NCBI RefSeq assembly: GCF_001406815.1
Contig: NZ_CVRR01000033.1
Span: 62,001-126,000, forward strand
Direction of reading: 5' to 3'
DNA length: 64,000 nt
Origin: Roseburia faecis
GTDB taxonomy: Bacteria; Bacillota; Clostridia; Lachnospirales; Lachnospiraceae
Each line of letters starts with the position of its first letter. Within the stretch, counting starts at the first letter, position 1. Positions 1 to 10,200 of this stretch are shown in pieces. The position numbers were made by a program, and so were the translations under genes. The notes under the pieces were generated by a model. That model ran no database searches and was not told the DNA's origin. It saw only the letters and a program-made list of their open reading frames with translations.

Positions 1-259
1 TATTATGTAATGCCATATAGGCGATGCCCCATCCGACAAAAGGAAACCAGAGCAGATAAGGGATGACAAAGTATTCACAAAACGGAATATAATCATCAAT
101 CGGTACATGGATGACATGAAAATGTGTCGTGACGGTTTTTTCTACATAGTTAAACCATGCCATGTACACGAAAAAATATAACAAAATCCATAAATGTTTA
201 TATTTTTCATAATATTTTCGGAACACAAACGTCCGCTTACTTTTGGTTTCCGGCAACAT
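1..259 (-). CDS. Partial PAP2-like membrane protein (C-terminus outside window)
   Basis: The first 86 codons read leftward off the window edge. The ATG at 259 is preceded by a good Shine-Dalgarno site (AAGGAGTATTT). The visible part has a basic N-terminus (about residues 1-20), a hydrophobic aromatic helix (about 22-36), a loop with HVIHVPIDDYIPF, and a second hydrophobic stretch (about 62-86). This resembles the N-terminal part of PAP2-superfamily phosphatases or inositolphosphorylceramide-synthase-like proteins common in Lachnospiraceae, which begin with such a loop before the catalytic motifs. The catalytic motifs are outside the window, so the family call is an inference from the N-terminus only. 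Confidence 0.6.
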   Translation of the reverse strand, partial: MLPETKSKRTFVFRKYYEKYKHLWILLYFFVYMAWFNYVEKTVTTHFHVIHVPIDDYIPFCEYFVIPYLLWFPFVGWGIAYMALHN

Positions 260-312
260 AAATACTCCTTTTATATTTGTGTGCAGATCTTTTTTCTTTT
301 GTTCTGAAACTG

Positions 313-341
313 ATTATAGCACGGGGAAAAAAACACGACAA
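313..341 (-). promoter_or_regulatory. Sigma-A-type promoter for the leftward PAP2-like gene
   Basis: On the minus strand, -35 TTGTCG (336-341) and -10 TATAAT (313-318) are separated by exactly 17 nt. They lie about 55 nt upstream of the ATG at 259. Confidence 0.6.
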
Positions 342-384
342 TATAAAACCCGCAATGTTCATAAAACTTTAAAAATTTGGCACA

Positions 385-412
385 TTGACAACCTCTTGTG
401 CTTTTGTATAAT
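385..412 (+). promoter_or_regulatory. Strong sigma-A-type promoter for the L,D-transpeptidase gene
   Basis: Consensus -35 TTGACA (385-390) and consensus -10 TATAAT (407-412) with a 16-nt spacer, ending 25 nt before the TTG start at 438. Confidence 0.75.
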
Positions 413-437
413 ACAATAGTGACGGAGGATAAGAATT

Positions 438-2057
438 TTGAAAAAAGCACGAATGAAAAGAAAACAGAGAAGAAAACTGATATGGATGGTGGCAGGACTG
501 GCCGTTCTTTTGTATCTGGGACTGGCCGTTTATTTCCACAATCACTTTTTCCCGAAAACGACATTAAATGGAAGAAAAGCGGGAGGGTATACCGCGCAGA
601 AAGTGATGGATGAGATTACGGAAGAAATCCATTCCTACCAGTTAAAGATAGCAACAAGAGACAAGCATACAGAAAAAATTTCCGGACAGGATATTTCGCT
701 GGAACCACAGTGGGGAGACGAAATAACAGAGCTGGTACACGCACAGAATATGTTTGCATGGCCGGTAAAAATTTTCCAGAAACAGACATTGAAAAATACA
801 ACACTTGTCGACTATGACAAAGATAAGCTGCAGACACAGATCGATGCATTGGACTGTATGGATGCAGACAAACAGACGGCACCGGAGAATGCTTCGGTTT
901 CTTCTTATGATAAGACGGAAGGATTTACCGTGGTTGGGTGCGTCATGGGAACGACCATTGATGCAGAGAAAATGTATCAGGCAGTGCAGGAGGCGGTGGA
1001 AGGATTAAAAGAGAACCTCTCTCTGGAAAAAGCCGGCGTTTATGAAGATCCGACGGTTTTAGATGATGATGAGAATCTGGTAAAAGCCGTAAAGAAAATG
1101 AACGGGTATGCAAAGACAAAGATTACATTTACCGTGGGAGATTCCAAAGAGGTACTCGATGCTTCCGTATTTGGTGACTGGTTCCGGTTAAATAAAAAGT
1201 TAAAACCGGTACTGGACCAGGAGTGTGTAAAAGCATACGTCAGTGATCTTGCAAAAAAATATAATACCTGTTACAGTGCCAAAACGTTAAAGACTTCTTA
1301 CGGAAAGACGGTTACGATTCCGGAGAGCCATTATGGATGGAAGATTGATACGGAAAAGGAAATCGCCCAGATTACGAGTGAGATCAAAGCCGGGAAAACA
1401 GTGGAAAGAGAACTGAATTATTCCATGACAGCCAATTCCCATGGGAAAAATGATTATGGCGATTCTTACGTTGAGATCAATCTGACGGCACAGCATATGT
1501 TCTTATATAAAGATGGAAAACTGGTGATTGATTCGGATTTTGTATCAGGAAATGTATCGAAAAATAATGCGACACCGACCGGTGCATATGGCGTGACATA
1601 TACCGAGAAAAATGCAACTTTGCGCGGAGAAAACTATGAGACGCCGGTTACATACTGGATGCCTTTTGCGGGAAATGTCGGTATGCATGATGCCTATTGG
1701 CGCAGCAAGTTCGGAGGAAGTATTTATAAATATGCAGGATCACATGGCTGCATCAATCTTCCGCCGGAAGTCGCAAAGGTAGTATTTGAAAATGTTAAGA
1801 AGAATTATCCGGTGCTGGTGTATGAACTTCCTGGAACGGAAAGTACCGATGCAACAGATAAGGGAGAAGCAAAAAAGGTCGTAAAACTGATTGACGCACT
1901 CGGAACCATTACAAAGGATTCCAAAGAAGCGGTGCAAAAGGCAAGGAATGCGTATGATAAACTGACTGCCAATGATAAGGTGTATGTCACAAATTATGAT
2001 AAATTAAAGAAAGCAGAAGAAAAATTACAAAAATTGCAGAAAAATTCAAAGGAATAG
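438..2057 (+). CDS. L,D-transpeptidase (YkuD) with an extra C-terminal surface-type domain
   Basis: Membrane-anchored enzyme predicted to make 3-3 cross-links in peptidoglycan or to attach proteins to it. The start is TTG at 438, behind GGAGGAT. The 539-aa protein has a very basic N-terminus, one membrane segment (about residues 14-32), peptidoglycan-binding-4-type domains (about 60-330), and a YkuD domain with the catalytic signature SHGCIN (Cys438). Residues from about 480 (starting near VVKLIDALGTI) form an extra helical domain with the alternating pattern typical of repeats in Gram-positive surface proteins (AYDKLTANDKVYVTNYDKL). The paralogue at 59215-60672 ends before this domain. Catalysis outside the membrane is known for the family; the role of the added domain is unknown. 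Confidence 0.88.
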   Translation: MKKARMKRKQRRKLIWMVAGLAVLLYLGLAVYFHNHFFPKTTLNGRKAGGYTAQKVMDEITEEIHSYQLKIATRDKHTEKISGQDISLEPQWGDEITELVHAQNMFAWPVKIFQKQTLKNTTLVDYDKDKLQTQIDALDCMDADKQTAPENASVSSYDKTEGFTVVGCVMGTTIDAEKMYQAVQEAVEGLKENLSLEKAGVYEDPTVLDDDENLVKAVKKMNGYAKTKITFTVGDSKEVLDASVFGDWFRLNKKLKPVLDQECVKAYVSDLAKKYNTCYSAKTLKTSYGKTVTIPESHYGWKIDTEKEIAQITSEIKAGKTVERELNYSMTANSHGKNDYGDSYVEINLTAQHMFLYKDGKLVIDSDFVSGNVSKNNATPTGAYGVTYTEKNATLRGENYETPVTYWMPFAGNVGMHDAYWRSKFGGSIYKYAGSHGCINLPPEVAKVVFENVKKNYPVLVYELPGTESTDATDKGEAKKVVKLIDALGTITKDSKEAVQKARNAYDKLTANDKVYVTNYDKLKKAEEKLQKLQKNSKE

Positions 2058-2152
2058 GGGATACTTGACAAAATTGATAAAAAACTGCAAAATGTAACTG
2101 CGCAACCGTTTAACATGCAATGGATGCATAGGTGTGCAGTTAGGAGAAGAAT

Positions 2153-3154
2153 ATGAAAAAGGGAAATGTAATCACCATTTCGGATGTTGCGGAAGCACTT
2201 GGCGTTTCCAAAACGACAGTCAGCCGGGCAATATCCGGAAAGGGAAGAATCGGTGAGGCAACAAGGCAAAAAGTCTTGGCTTATATAGAGGAGCATGATT
2301 ATAAACCGAATGTAATTGCAAGAGGACTTGCACAGTCAAAAACATTCAATCTCTGCGTGGTTATGCCGGAGGATTATGCACTGGTAGATCTTCCGTTTTT
2401 TCAGGAAGTCATTACAGGAATTCAGGAAATTGCAGGAATGAATGAGTACGACATTCTGTTGTGTATCTGTCAGGAAAATGATATTACAGGTCTTGAACGC
2501 GTCGTGAGAAACCGCAAGGTGGACGGGATTGTGCTGCTGCGGACATTTTTAAAAGACCCGCAGATTGAACTGCTTCTGGAGAAAAAAATTCCGTTTGTTA
2601 CAACCGGTAGTACCGCATACCGTAAAGTTAAACAGGTGGACAATGACCAGCAGAGCGCCTGCCGCGAACTGACATCTATTTTACTGATGCGCCAGATGAA
2701 GCATATCGCTCTGCTCGGAGGAAGTGAATCTTTCGTAGTCAACCAGAACCGGTATAAAGGATACCAGCAGGCATATCAGGAAGCGGGAAGAGAAGTGGAA
2801 GAAACGCTTGTTTACCGGAATTTGGAGAGCTGTGCCTTTATGGATCGTGCAGTGGAAGAAGTGCTGGAAAAAGGGGCGGATTGTATTGTCTGCATGGATG
2901 ATGCCATCTGCATACAGGTACTTCGCAAGCTGCGGCAGGAACACATAAAAGTGCCGCAGGATATCCGTGTGGCATCGTTTTACAACAGTTCCGTGCTCGA
3001 GAACAATATACCATCGATCACTTCGTTGTCTTTCAATGCGAGAGAACTCGGAATGGAAGCCTGTAAGAATCTGCTGGCGCAGATTGAAGGGGAGACGGTA
3101 CCGGATCGGACACTGTTGTCGTATGAAGTAGTACTTAAAGAATCCACAAAATAA
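2153..3154 (+). CDS. LacI-family transcriptional regulator
   Basis: A 333-aa protein of the usual LacI/GalR length. The N-terminal helix-turn-helix (about residues 6-30: ISDVAEALGVSKTTVSRAIS) binds DNA. The rest is a periplasmic-binding-protein-like sensor domain for a small effector, often a sugar. The start at 2153 has GGAGAAG upstream. A TTGACA box lies in the 95-nt leader, which also holds a partly symmetrical GCAACCGTTTAAC that could be an operator; the latter is speculative. hydE starts only 15 nt after the stop, so the regulator is probably cotranscribed with the hydrogenase maturases. The effector cannot be told from the sequence. Confidence 0.85.
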   Translation: MKKGNVITISDVAEALGVSKTTVSRAISGKGRIGEATRQKVLAYIEEHDYKPNVIARGLAQSKTFNLCVVMPEDYALVDLPFFQEVITGIQEIAGMNEYDILLCICQENDITGLERVVRNRKVDGIVLLRTFLKDPQIELLLEKKIPFVTTGSTAYRKVKQVDNDQQSACRELTSILLMRQMKHIALLGGSESFVVNQNRYKGYQQAYQEAGREVEETLVYRNLESCAFMDRAVEEVLEKGADCIVCMDDAICIQVLRKLRQEHIKVPQDIRVASFYNSSVLENNIPSITSLSFNARELGMEACKNLLAQIEGETVPDRTLLSYEVVLKESTK

Positions 3155-3169
3155 AAATTCAAAGATTGG

Positions 3170-4237
3170 ATGGCGCAAGTGCCAGAACGGTGTATGCAAA
3201 TGTTAAAGCAGATCATAACGGAAATTGAAAACAGACAGAATATAACCCGTGATCAGCTGGCTCTGCTGCTGGAGACAACGGATACCGGGGACATTGCATT
3301 TCTTCACGAGCGGGCACGTAAGACAGCAGATGCCATTTACGGAAAGCAGGTGTTTATCCGTGGATTGATTGAATTCACCAATTACTGTAAGAATGACTGT
3401 ATTTACTGTGGCATTCGAAAGAGCAATCGCAAGGCAGAACGCTATCGCCTGACGGAGGAAGAAATTCTTTCCTGTTGTGCAAATGGGTATGAACTGGGAT
3501 TTCGGACCTTTGTGCTGCAGGGAGGGGAAGATCCGTATTTTACGGACGATAAAATCTGTGCCCTGATACGGCAGATCAAGGCACAGTATCCCGATTGTGC
3601 GGTGACGCTTTCCATCGGGGAGAAAGAGCACGACAGCTATCAGGCATTTTTTGATGCCGGTGCGGACCGGTATCTGCTGCGTCATGAGACCGCGGACGAG
3701 GCGCATTATGGAAAACTGCATCCGGCAGAAATGTTCTGGAAACATCGCATGGACTGTCTGTGGGATTTAAAAGAAATCGGTTATCAGGTGGGATGTGGAT
3801 TTATGGTCGGTTCGCCGGAGCAGACGGTGGATACGCTGTATGAAGATCTGCAGTTTATCCGGAAATTGCAGCCGCATATGGTAGGCATCGGTCCGTTTAT
3901 TCCCCAGAAGGATACCCCGTTTGGCGAAAAAAAGGCAGGAACAATGGAAGATACGCTTCGGCTTTTATCCATTATCCGACTGTTGCAGCCGCATGTGCTG
4001 CTGCCATCAACAACTGCACTGGGAACCATTCATCCGCTGGGCAGGGAAAAAGGAATTCAGGCAGGGGCAAATGTTGTGATGCCGAATCTTTCCCCGGTAG
4101 CAGTGCGGGAAAAATATAAATTATATGATAATAAAATCTGTACGGGAGATGAGGCGGCAGAGTGCCGGCACTGTATGGCGCGCCGCATGGAAAGTGTCGG
4201 ATACAAAGTGGTCGTAAACCGTGGAGATTATCACTGA
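3170..4237 (+). CDS. hydE: [FeFe]-hydrogenase H-cluster radical SAM maturase HydE
   Basis: Radical SAM enzyme that works with HydG and HydF to build the dithiomethylamine-bridged 2Fe subcluster of [FeFe]-hydrogenase. The radical SAM cysteines are Cys73, Cys77 and Cys80 in YCKNDCIYCGIRKSN, the form typical of HydE and related to BioB/PylB. At 355 aa it has the normal HydE length. No strong ribosome-binding site precedes 3170; ATGs at 3194 and 3200 are alternatives that shorten the protein by 8 or 10 residues without touching conserved parts. hydF follows after about 30 nt. hydG and the hydrogenase itself are not in the window. Confidence 0.92.
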   Translation: MAQVPERCMQMLKQIITEIENRQNITRDQLALLLETTDTGDIAFLHERARKTADAIYGKQVFIRGLIEFTNYCKNDCIYCGIRKSNRKAERYRLTEEEILSCCANGYELGFRTFVLQGGEDPYFTDDKICALIRQIKAQYPDCAVTLSIGEKEHDSYQAFFDAGADRYLLRHETADEAHYGKLHPAEMFWKHRMDCLWDLKEIGYQVGCGFMVGSPEQTVDTLYEDLQFIRKLQPHMVGIGPFIPQKDTPFGEKKAGTMEDTLRLLSIIRLLQPHVLLPSTTALGTIHPLGREKGIQAGANVVMPNLSPVAVREKYKLYDNKICTGDEAAECRHCMARRMESVGYKVVVNRGDYH

Positions 4238-4268
4238 TTCAGCAAAACGCACAAGAAGGAGAACGCAT

Positions 4269-5486
4269 ATGGGTGCAACATGGAATGAAACACCGTCTGC
4301 AAATCGTCTGCATATCGGTGTATTTGGAAAAACAAACAGCGGAAAATCTTCATTTATCAATGCTTTTACCGGGCAGGAGGTTTCCATCGTTGCAGATGTG
4401 GCGGGAACGACAACCGATCCGGTATACAAAGCGATGGAAATTTATCCGATGGGACCGTGCACGATTATGGACACGGCAGGATTTGATGATGAAAGCACGC
4501 TGGGAGAACAGCGCGTGGAACGGACGCGGCTTGCAGCCCAAAAAGCAGATCTGGCAATTATTGTATTTTCTGCACAGCCGGTTTCCGGCGAATCCTATGA
4601 GGAAGAACTGAAATGGTACACCTGGTTTAAGGAGCGTAAAATTCCGGTTCTTCTGATCATTAACAAGGCGGACGTGGCGGATGCAGCACCTCTGAAAAAC
4701 TATCTGAAAGAAAAAACAAAGGAAGATGCACTGGCAGTCAGTGCATTGACCGGAGCCGGTATGGAAAATGTCCGGGAGGCAATGAGCCGCAGAGTGCCGG
4801 AGAATTTTGGAAACCGTTTGATTACGGGGGATCTGGTCACGGAGGAAGATCTTGTGCTTCTTGTTATGCCACAGGATATTCAGGCACCGAAAGGACGTCT
4901 GATTCTGCCGCAGGTGCAGACGCTGCGGGAATTACTGGATAAAAAGTGTATGGTTATGAGTGTGACCACGGACAAACTGCTTCCGGCACTCAACATGCTG
5001 CAGCAGGCACCAAAGCTGATTATTACCGATTCCCAGGTGTTTGATTATGTATACCGGAATAAACCGGCGGAAAGTATGCTGACATCTTTTTCTGTGCTGT
5101 TTGCTGCATACAAAGGGGATCTGCCGTACTATATGGAAGGTGCCAGACAGATCGATGCAATGAACGAAAACTCTCATGTGCTGATAGCGGAATGCTGTAC
5201 GCATGCCCCTTTGAGCGAGGATATCGGCAGGGTAAAAATTCCGCGTATGCTGCGGAAACGATTTGGAGAACGGCTAAGGATTGATCATGTGAGCGGCACG
5301 GATTTTCCACAGGATCTGGAAGGGTATGACCTGATCATTCAGTGTGGCGCGTGTATGTTTAACCGCAGATATGTAGTATCAAGAATCGACCGCGCAAAGG
5401 CACAGAACATTCCAATGACAAATTATGGGATTACAATTGCACATTTGACTGGAATTCTGGATAAAATTGTGCTAACATTGCGGTAA
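4269..5486 (+). CDS. hydF: [FeFe]-hydrogenase maturation GTPase HydF
   Basis: Scaffold GTPase that carries the 2Fe precursor and delivers it to apo-hydrogenase. The start chosen is ATG 4269 behind AAGGAG; an upstream in-frame ATG at 4221 would overlap hydE and lacks this site. The 405-aa protein has a P-loop GKTNSGKSS (residues 20-28), G3 DTAGFDD and G4 NKAD in an Era-like GTPase domain (about 1-170), a middle dimerisation domain, and the C-terminal cluster-binding motifs CTH (in AECCTHAP) and CGAC (in IQCGACMFNRR). All known functional motifs are intact. Confidence 0.94.
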   Translation: MGATWNETPSANRLHIGVFGKTNSGKSSFINAFTGQEVSIVADVAGTTTDPVYKAMEIYPMGPCTIMDTAGFDDESTLGEQRVERTRLAAQKADLAIIVFSAQPVSGESYEEELKWYTWFKERKIPVLLIINKADVADAAPLKNYLKEKTKEDALAVSALTGAGMENVREAMSRRVPENFGNRLITGDLVTEEDLVLLVMPQDIQAPKGRLILPQVQTLRELLDKKCMVMSVTTDKLLPALNMLQQAPKLIITDSQVFDYVYRNKPAESMLTSFSVLFAAYKGDLPYYMEGARQIDAMNENSHVLIAECCTHAPLSEDIGRVKIPRMLRKRFGERLRIDHVSGTDFPQDLEGYDLIIQCGACMFNRRYVVSRIDRAKAQNIPMTNYGITIAHLTGILDKIVLTLR

Positions 5487-5508
5487 CAGGAAAGAAGGGG
5501 ATTACGGC

Positions 5509-6090
5509 ATGAAGATTACAATTGCAAGAGAGTGCGGCTGTTATGGAGATGAAGTCGGACAGGTTCTGGCAGACAGACTGAATGTTCCACTTTACAATAA
5601 AAAGACATTAACAGAACTCGCAAAGAAAAAGGGAATTCTGGAGCATTATCCGGATTATTTCGGTGAGAATCCGGCGGGAACGCTTCTGGCAGTCATTGCG
5701 GAAGACGATGGGGAAGACAGTGTTGTGCACCGGACACCGAGGAAAGTTCTGGATGAACTGATTGGGGAGACATCGTGTATTCTGATTGGCAGAGCCGGAA
5801 ATTATGCTTACCGGAAGGAAAACGATGTGGTACGTGTGTTTTTAAGTGGTGACAGGGAATCCCGGATTCATCATCTGATGGAGAAGCATAAGGTGAAAAG
5901 GCATGAGGCGGAGGCCATCATTGAGAAGACGGAAGGCCGGCGTAAGCAGTATCATATGTATTATACCGGGGAGGACTGGGGGTACGCTGCAAATTATGAT
6001 CTTTGCATTAATGATACGCGTTTTGGAATTGAAGGTACGGCAGATATCATTATGCAGTATGTAAAAGATTGCACCGCACAGGAAAAATAG
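5509..6090 (+). CDS. Cytidylate-kinase-like P-loop protein
   Basis: A 193-aa protein starting ITIARECGCYGDEVGQVLADRL, the pattern of the cytidylate kinase-like family (Cytidylate_kin2) in which a Gly-rich loop replaces a textbook Walker A. LIGRAGNYAYRKENDVVRVFL and the following Arg-rich segment (EKTEGRRKQYHMYYTGEDWG) fit the nucleotide-kinase lid. It follows hydF by 22 nt with its own Shine-Dalgarno site (AAGAAGGGG) and ends in a terminator, so it looks like the last gene of the LacI-hydE-hydF unit. The family has no settled substrate; a role in hydrogenase maturation is only suggested by position. Confidence 0.75.
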   Translation: MKITIARECGCYGDEVGQVLADRLNVPLYNKKTLTELAKKKGILEHYPDYFGENPAGTLLAVIAEDDGEDSVVHRTPRKVLDELIGETSCILIGRAGNYAYRKENDVVRVFLSGDRESRIHHLMEKHKVKRHEAEAIIEKTEGRRKQYHMYYTGEDWGYAANYDLCINDTRFGIEGTADIIMQYVKDCTAQEK

Positions 6091-6110
6091 GGAGAAGGAT
6101 TTAAGAATGG

Positions 6111-6144
6111 GGATTGTATTTTATTAATACAATCCTTATTTTTG
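6111..6144 (+). terminator. Rho-independent terminator after the hyd gene cluster
   Basis: Perfect 10-bp stem GGATTGTATT/AATACAATCC (6111-6120 and 6126-6135) with a 5-nt loop, followed by TTATTTTT. It separates the hydE/hydF unit from lrgA. Confidence 0.7.
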
Positions 6145-6199
6145 CCCCAAAAATCCTGAAAGGTGCTAAAATGGGAAAAGCGAAAGAAGGAGTTAAAAA

Positions 6200-6565
6200 A
6201 TGAAGTATTTAAGACAACTATTGATGATTCTTATTTTCTCGTTTATCGGGGAAGTCCTGCACGCGGTGATTCCGATTCAGATGCCGGCAAGTATTTATGG
6301 TCTGGTGCTTTTATTTATTGCACTGATGACAGGACTGGTCAAATTGCCGCAGGTGCATGAAGCCGCGCGGTTTCTGATTGAGATTATGCCGCTGATGTTC
6401 ATTCCGGCGGGTGTCGGGCTGATTGACAGCTGGGGAGAACTGCGGCCGATTCTGCTTCCGGTCATTGTTCTGCTGCTCGTTTCTACCGTACTGGTTATGG
6501 GCGTGTCAGGACAGGTTACACAGCAGATGATGCATCATGGAAAGAAAGAGGACAAGAATGAATAA
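6200..6565 (+). CDS. lrgA: CidA/LrgA-family holin-like membrane protein
   Basis: A 121-aa hydrophobic protein with about four membrane segments and the family pattern EVLHAVIPIQMPASIYGLVLLFIAL followed by MPLMFIPAGVGLI. CidA/LrgA proteins are small holin-like membrane proteins linked to murein hydrolase control, overflow metabolism and pyruvate transport; which of these applies here is not visible. The start at 6200 has AAGGAG. The stop overlaps the start of lrgB, so the two are translationally coupled, as in most genomes. Confidence 0.9.
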   Translation: MKYLRQLLMILIFSFIGEVLHAVIPIQMPASIYGLVLLFIALMTGLVKLPQVHEAARFLIEIMPLMFIPAGVGLIDSWGELRPILLPVIVLLLVSTVLVMGVSGQVTQQMMHHGKKEDKNE

Positions 6566-7250
6566 CTTTTTACAGAACTCTGTATTTTTCGGAGTATTTA
6601 TCAGTATTATTACCTATGAGATCGGGGTATTGATCAAGAAAAAATTAAAGATCGCCATTTTTAATCCACTGTTGATTTCTATGGCACTGATCATTATTAT
6701 TCTGCTGATTTTTCATGTGGATTATGACACATACGAAAGTGGGGCGAAATACCTTTCGTATTTCCTGACACCGGCAACGGTTGCGCTGGCGGTACCTTTG
6801 TATGAGCAGATTGAGCCTCTTAAGAAAAACTGGAAGGCGATTCTTGCAGGAATTTTTGCGGGTGCCATGACCTCTGCGCTGTGTGTGTTGGTATTGTCAC
6901 TGATTTTTAAATTATCACACAAACAGTATGTCACACTGCTTCCAAAGTCCATCACAACGGCGATCGGTATGGGATTGTCCGAAGAACTGGGCGGAATTGT
7001 AACCATTACGGTTGCAGTTATCATTGTCACAGGGGTGATTGGAAATATGTTTGCCGAGAATATCTGTAAACTGTTTCACATTAGCGATCCGGTGGCAAAA
7101 GGCGTTGGAATCGGATCTGCTTCGCATGCCATGGGAACATCAAAGGCAATGGAGATGGGAGAGATTGAAGGGGCAATGAGCAGTCTGTCAATTGCAGTCT
7201 CCGGTCTGATGACGGTTGTGGTATCGCTGATCTTTTCACATATTTATTAA
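6558..7250 (+). CDS. lrgB: LrgB-family membrane protein
   Basis: Partner of LrgA. The start chosen is ATG 6558 behind AAAGAGG; an ATG at 6537 lacks a ribosome-binding site. The 230-aa protein has about six to seven membrane helices and the LrgB signature around LLPKSITTAIGMGLSEELGG and GIGSASHAMGTSKAMEMGEIEGAMS. It overlaps lrgA by 8 nt and precedes addB by 19 nt. LrgAB/CidAB pairs act together in the membrane; recent work links homologous pairs to pyruvate or other small-acid transport. Confidence 0.9.
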   Translation: MNNFLQNSVFFGVFISIITYEIGVLIKKKLKIAIFNPLLISMALIIIILLIFHVDYDTYESGAKYLSYFLTPATVALAVPLYEQIEPLKKNWKAILAGIFAGAMTSALCVLVLSLIFKLSHKQYVTLLPKSITTAIGMGLSEELGGIVTITVAVIIVTGVIGNMFAENICKLFHISDPVAKGVGIGSASHAMGTSKAMEMGEIEGAMSSLSIAVSGLMTVVVSLIFSHIY

Positions 7251-7269
7251 GGGGGAAAAAGAGGGGGTT

Positions 7270-10200
7270 ATGGCTTTACAATTTGTACTGGGAAGTTCGG
7301 GGAGCGGGAAAACAGAATACATCTATGAGCGTCTGGTGCGGCAGGCAGGGGAACATCCGAAGAAAAATTATCTGGTGATTGTACCGGAGCAGTTTACGAT
7401 GCAGACCCAGCAGAAACTGGTGGAACTTGCACCGAATCATGCAATTATGAACATTGATGTGTTAAGTTTTAAGCGTCTGGCATACCGTGTGTTTGATGAT
7501 ATGGGGATGCAGGACATACAGGTTCTGGAAGAAACCGGAAAAAACCTGGTGCTGCGCAGGCTTGCACAGGAACAGGAGGAGACGCTTACCGTTCTTCGGG
7601 CAAATATGAACCGGATGGGATATATCGGGGAAGTAAAATCAATGATCTCAGAGCTGGTGCAGTACCGGATTTCACCGGAACAGCTGGTGGATCTGACGGA
7701 GGACAAAACAATCTCACCGGTACTTTCTGCAAAACTGCGCGACGTGGCAACCATGTATCGCGCTTTTTGTGATTTTATGAAAGATAGTTTTGTGACGGCG
7801 GAAGAGATATTAAATGTTCTGAAAAATCTTGTGCCGCAGTCGGAAACTTTGCGGGATGCGGTGCTGGTATTTGATGAGTTTACCGGTTTTACACCGATAC
7901 AGAATGATCTCATGCGGGAATTGCTGCAGGTGACAGAGCATATTTACATTACGCTTACAATCGATGCTGCAGAAGATTTTTATCATTGCAGTGGAAATGA
8001 AGAATTATTTGCACTGTCCAAAAAAACGATTCTGTCTTTGATGAAGATGGCAGAAGAACTTCATGTGCAGGTGATGGAACCGGTGGTAATGACAGACAGT
8101 GCACACAAGCGTTTTAAGCTGGCTCCGGCACTGGCATTTATGGAACAGAATCTGTTTCGTCCCCGTCCGGCAAAATATACCAAGCCGGTAGAAGAAATCC
8201 ATCTTGCCGCAGTAAAAAATCCACAGGAAGAACTGATTCTTGTGGCCAGGCAGATCAATGCGCTAATCAGACAGGGATACCGCTATCGGGAAATTGCTGT
8301 GGTGACGGGCGCAGTGGAAGCTTATCAGAGTTATATGGATCCGGTTTTTACGAAATATGAGATTCCATATTTTATGGATACGACCAAAGAAGTGTTATTT
8401 CATCCGTTCATTGAATGTATTCGTGCCGCGCTTGAAATTGTGGATACGAATTTTAGTTATGAGGCAGTCATGCGCTTTTTGCGGTGTGGATTCTGTGATA
8501 TTGCGGAGGACGATCTGGACCGGCTGGACAGTTATCTGGTTGCAACCGGTATCCGCGGCAAAGCGGCGTGGAGCAGACGATGGGGGCATATGCCACGGCA
8601 GAAAACGCTTTACGATCTGGAACAGCTCGAAAAACTCCGGGAAAAAATATATGGGTATCTTGAGCCGTTTGCAGCAGTATTTGCCCGAAAAGATGCCCGT
8701 GTTTCGGATGGCATCCGGGCATTGTATGAGCTGCTGACACAGCTGGACACCCAGCATCAGTTATGGAACAGGGAACAGCAGCTTCTGGCGCAGGGAGAGG
8801 AAACCAGATCCCGGGAATATGCACAGATTTATACAATCGTGATGCAACTTCTGGAAAAATATAATCTATTACTGGGGGAGGAGCCATTGCAGATCCGGGA
8901 TTTTACCGAAGTGCTGGAGGCAGGACTTTCCGCTGCAGACGTGGCTGTGATTCCACCGGGCTATGACAGTGTTACGATAGGAGATATCGAACGTACACGA
9001 TTAAATCATATCAGGATTTTATTTTTTATCGGTGTGAACGACGGTATTATTCCGAAAGCGGCAAATGCCGGAGGAATTATTTCCGAATACGAAAGAGAAC
9101 TTCTGGCAGAAAAAATGGAGTTAGCACCGGGGGCAAGGGAGCAGGCATTTATTCAGCGCTTTTATCTGTACCGCAATCTTACCAAACCTTCAGAAAAATT
9201 ATATGTCAGTTATGCAAAGGTTGACAGTGAGGGAAAAGCCATCCGTCCTTCTTATCTGACCGGAGTTTTGAGGAAACTGTTTCCGACACTGAAATTGCAG
9301 GAACCGGAGCATATGGAGGCGCATACAGATTTTTATACCAAAGAGGCTGCCGAAGATTATCTCGTCTTCGGACCGCACGAAGAAGCCTGGTATGCGCTTG
9401 CCCGCTGGTTCCTGCAGGAGAATGATATGCAAAAGCAGGAGAAGATCCGTAAACTTCTGCATGCGCCGTATACACGGTATGAGGGAGAGCCAATCAGCCG
9501 GGCGGTTGCACTTGCACTGTACGGAAGACATCCGTACGGAAGTATTACGCGGCTGGAACGGTTTGCTGCCTGTGCATATGCACATTTTCTGCAATACGGG
9601 TTAAAACTTACGGAGCGTGAGACCAGTGCATTTGAGAGTGTGGATATGGGAAATATCTATCATACGGCCTTAGAACGCTACAGCCGGAAGCTGGAACAAT
9701 CGGAATATGACTGGTTTGTGGTGCCGGATGCCGTGCGCCGGCAGATGGCAGAGAATGCCATGCAGGAGGCAATTGCCGGGTATCCGGGTATGGCGGTCTG
9801 CGATACGGCAGAAAATGCCTATCAGAGAAAACGGATGCTTGCTATTTTTGACCAGACGGTCTGGGCATTGACCAGACAGGTGCGTGCGGGGCAGTTTGTA
9901 CCGGAAAAATTTGAGGTGACATTTGACGAACTGGAGGGAAAGGAAAGTCTCGAGTACCGGTTATCGCATGATGTGACCATGCGGTTGGAAGGAAGGATTG
10001 ACCGTCTGGATACCTTTGAAGATGAAAATAAAATTTCGATTAAAGTAATAGACTATAAATCCGGAAATACAAAGTTCGATCTGATCCGCGTGTACCGCGG
10101 ACTGCAGCTGCAGCTGGTGGTTTATATGGATGCGGCGATGGAAATGCTGCGGGGACAGCATCCGAAAAAAGAAATCCTTCCCGGGGGAATTCTCTATTAT

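Noticed and set aside
4221-4268. Upstream start for hydF
   Set aside because: The ATG at 4221 lies in the end of hydE without a Shine-Dalgarno site, while ATG 4269 has AAGGAG and matches the usual HydF N-terminus.
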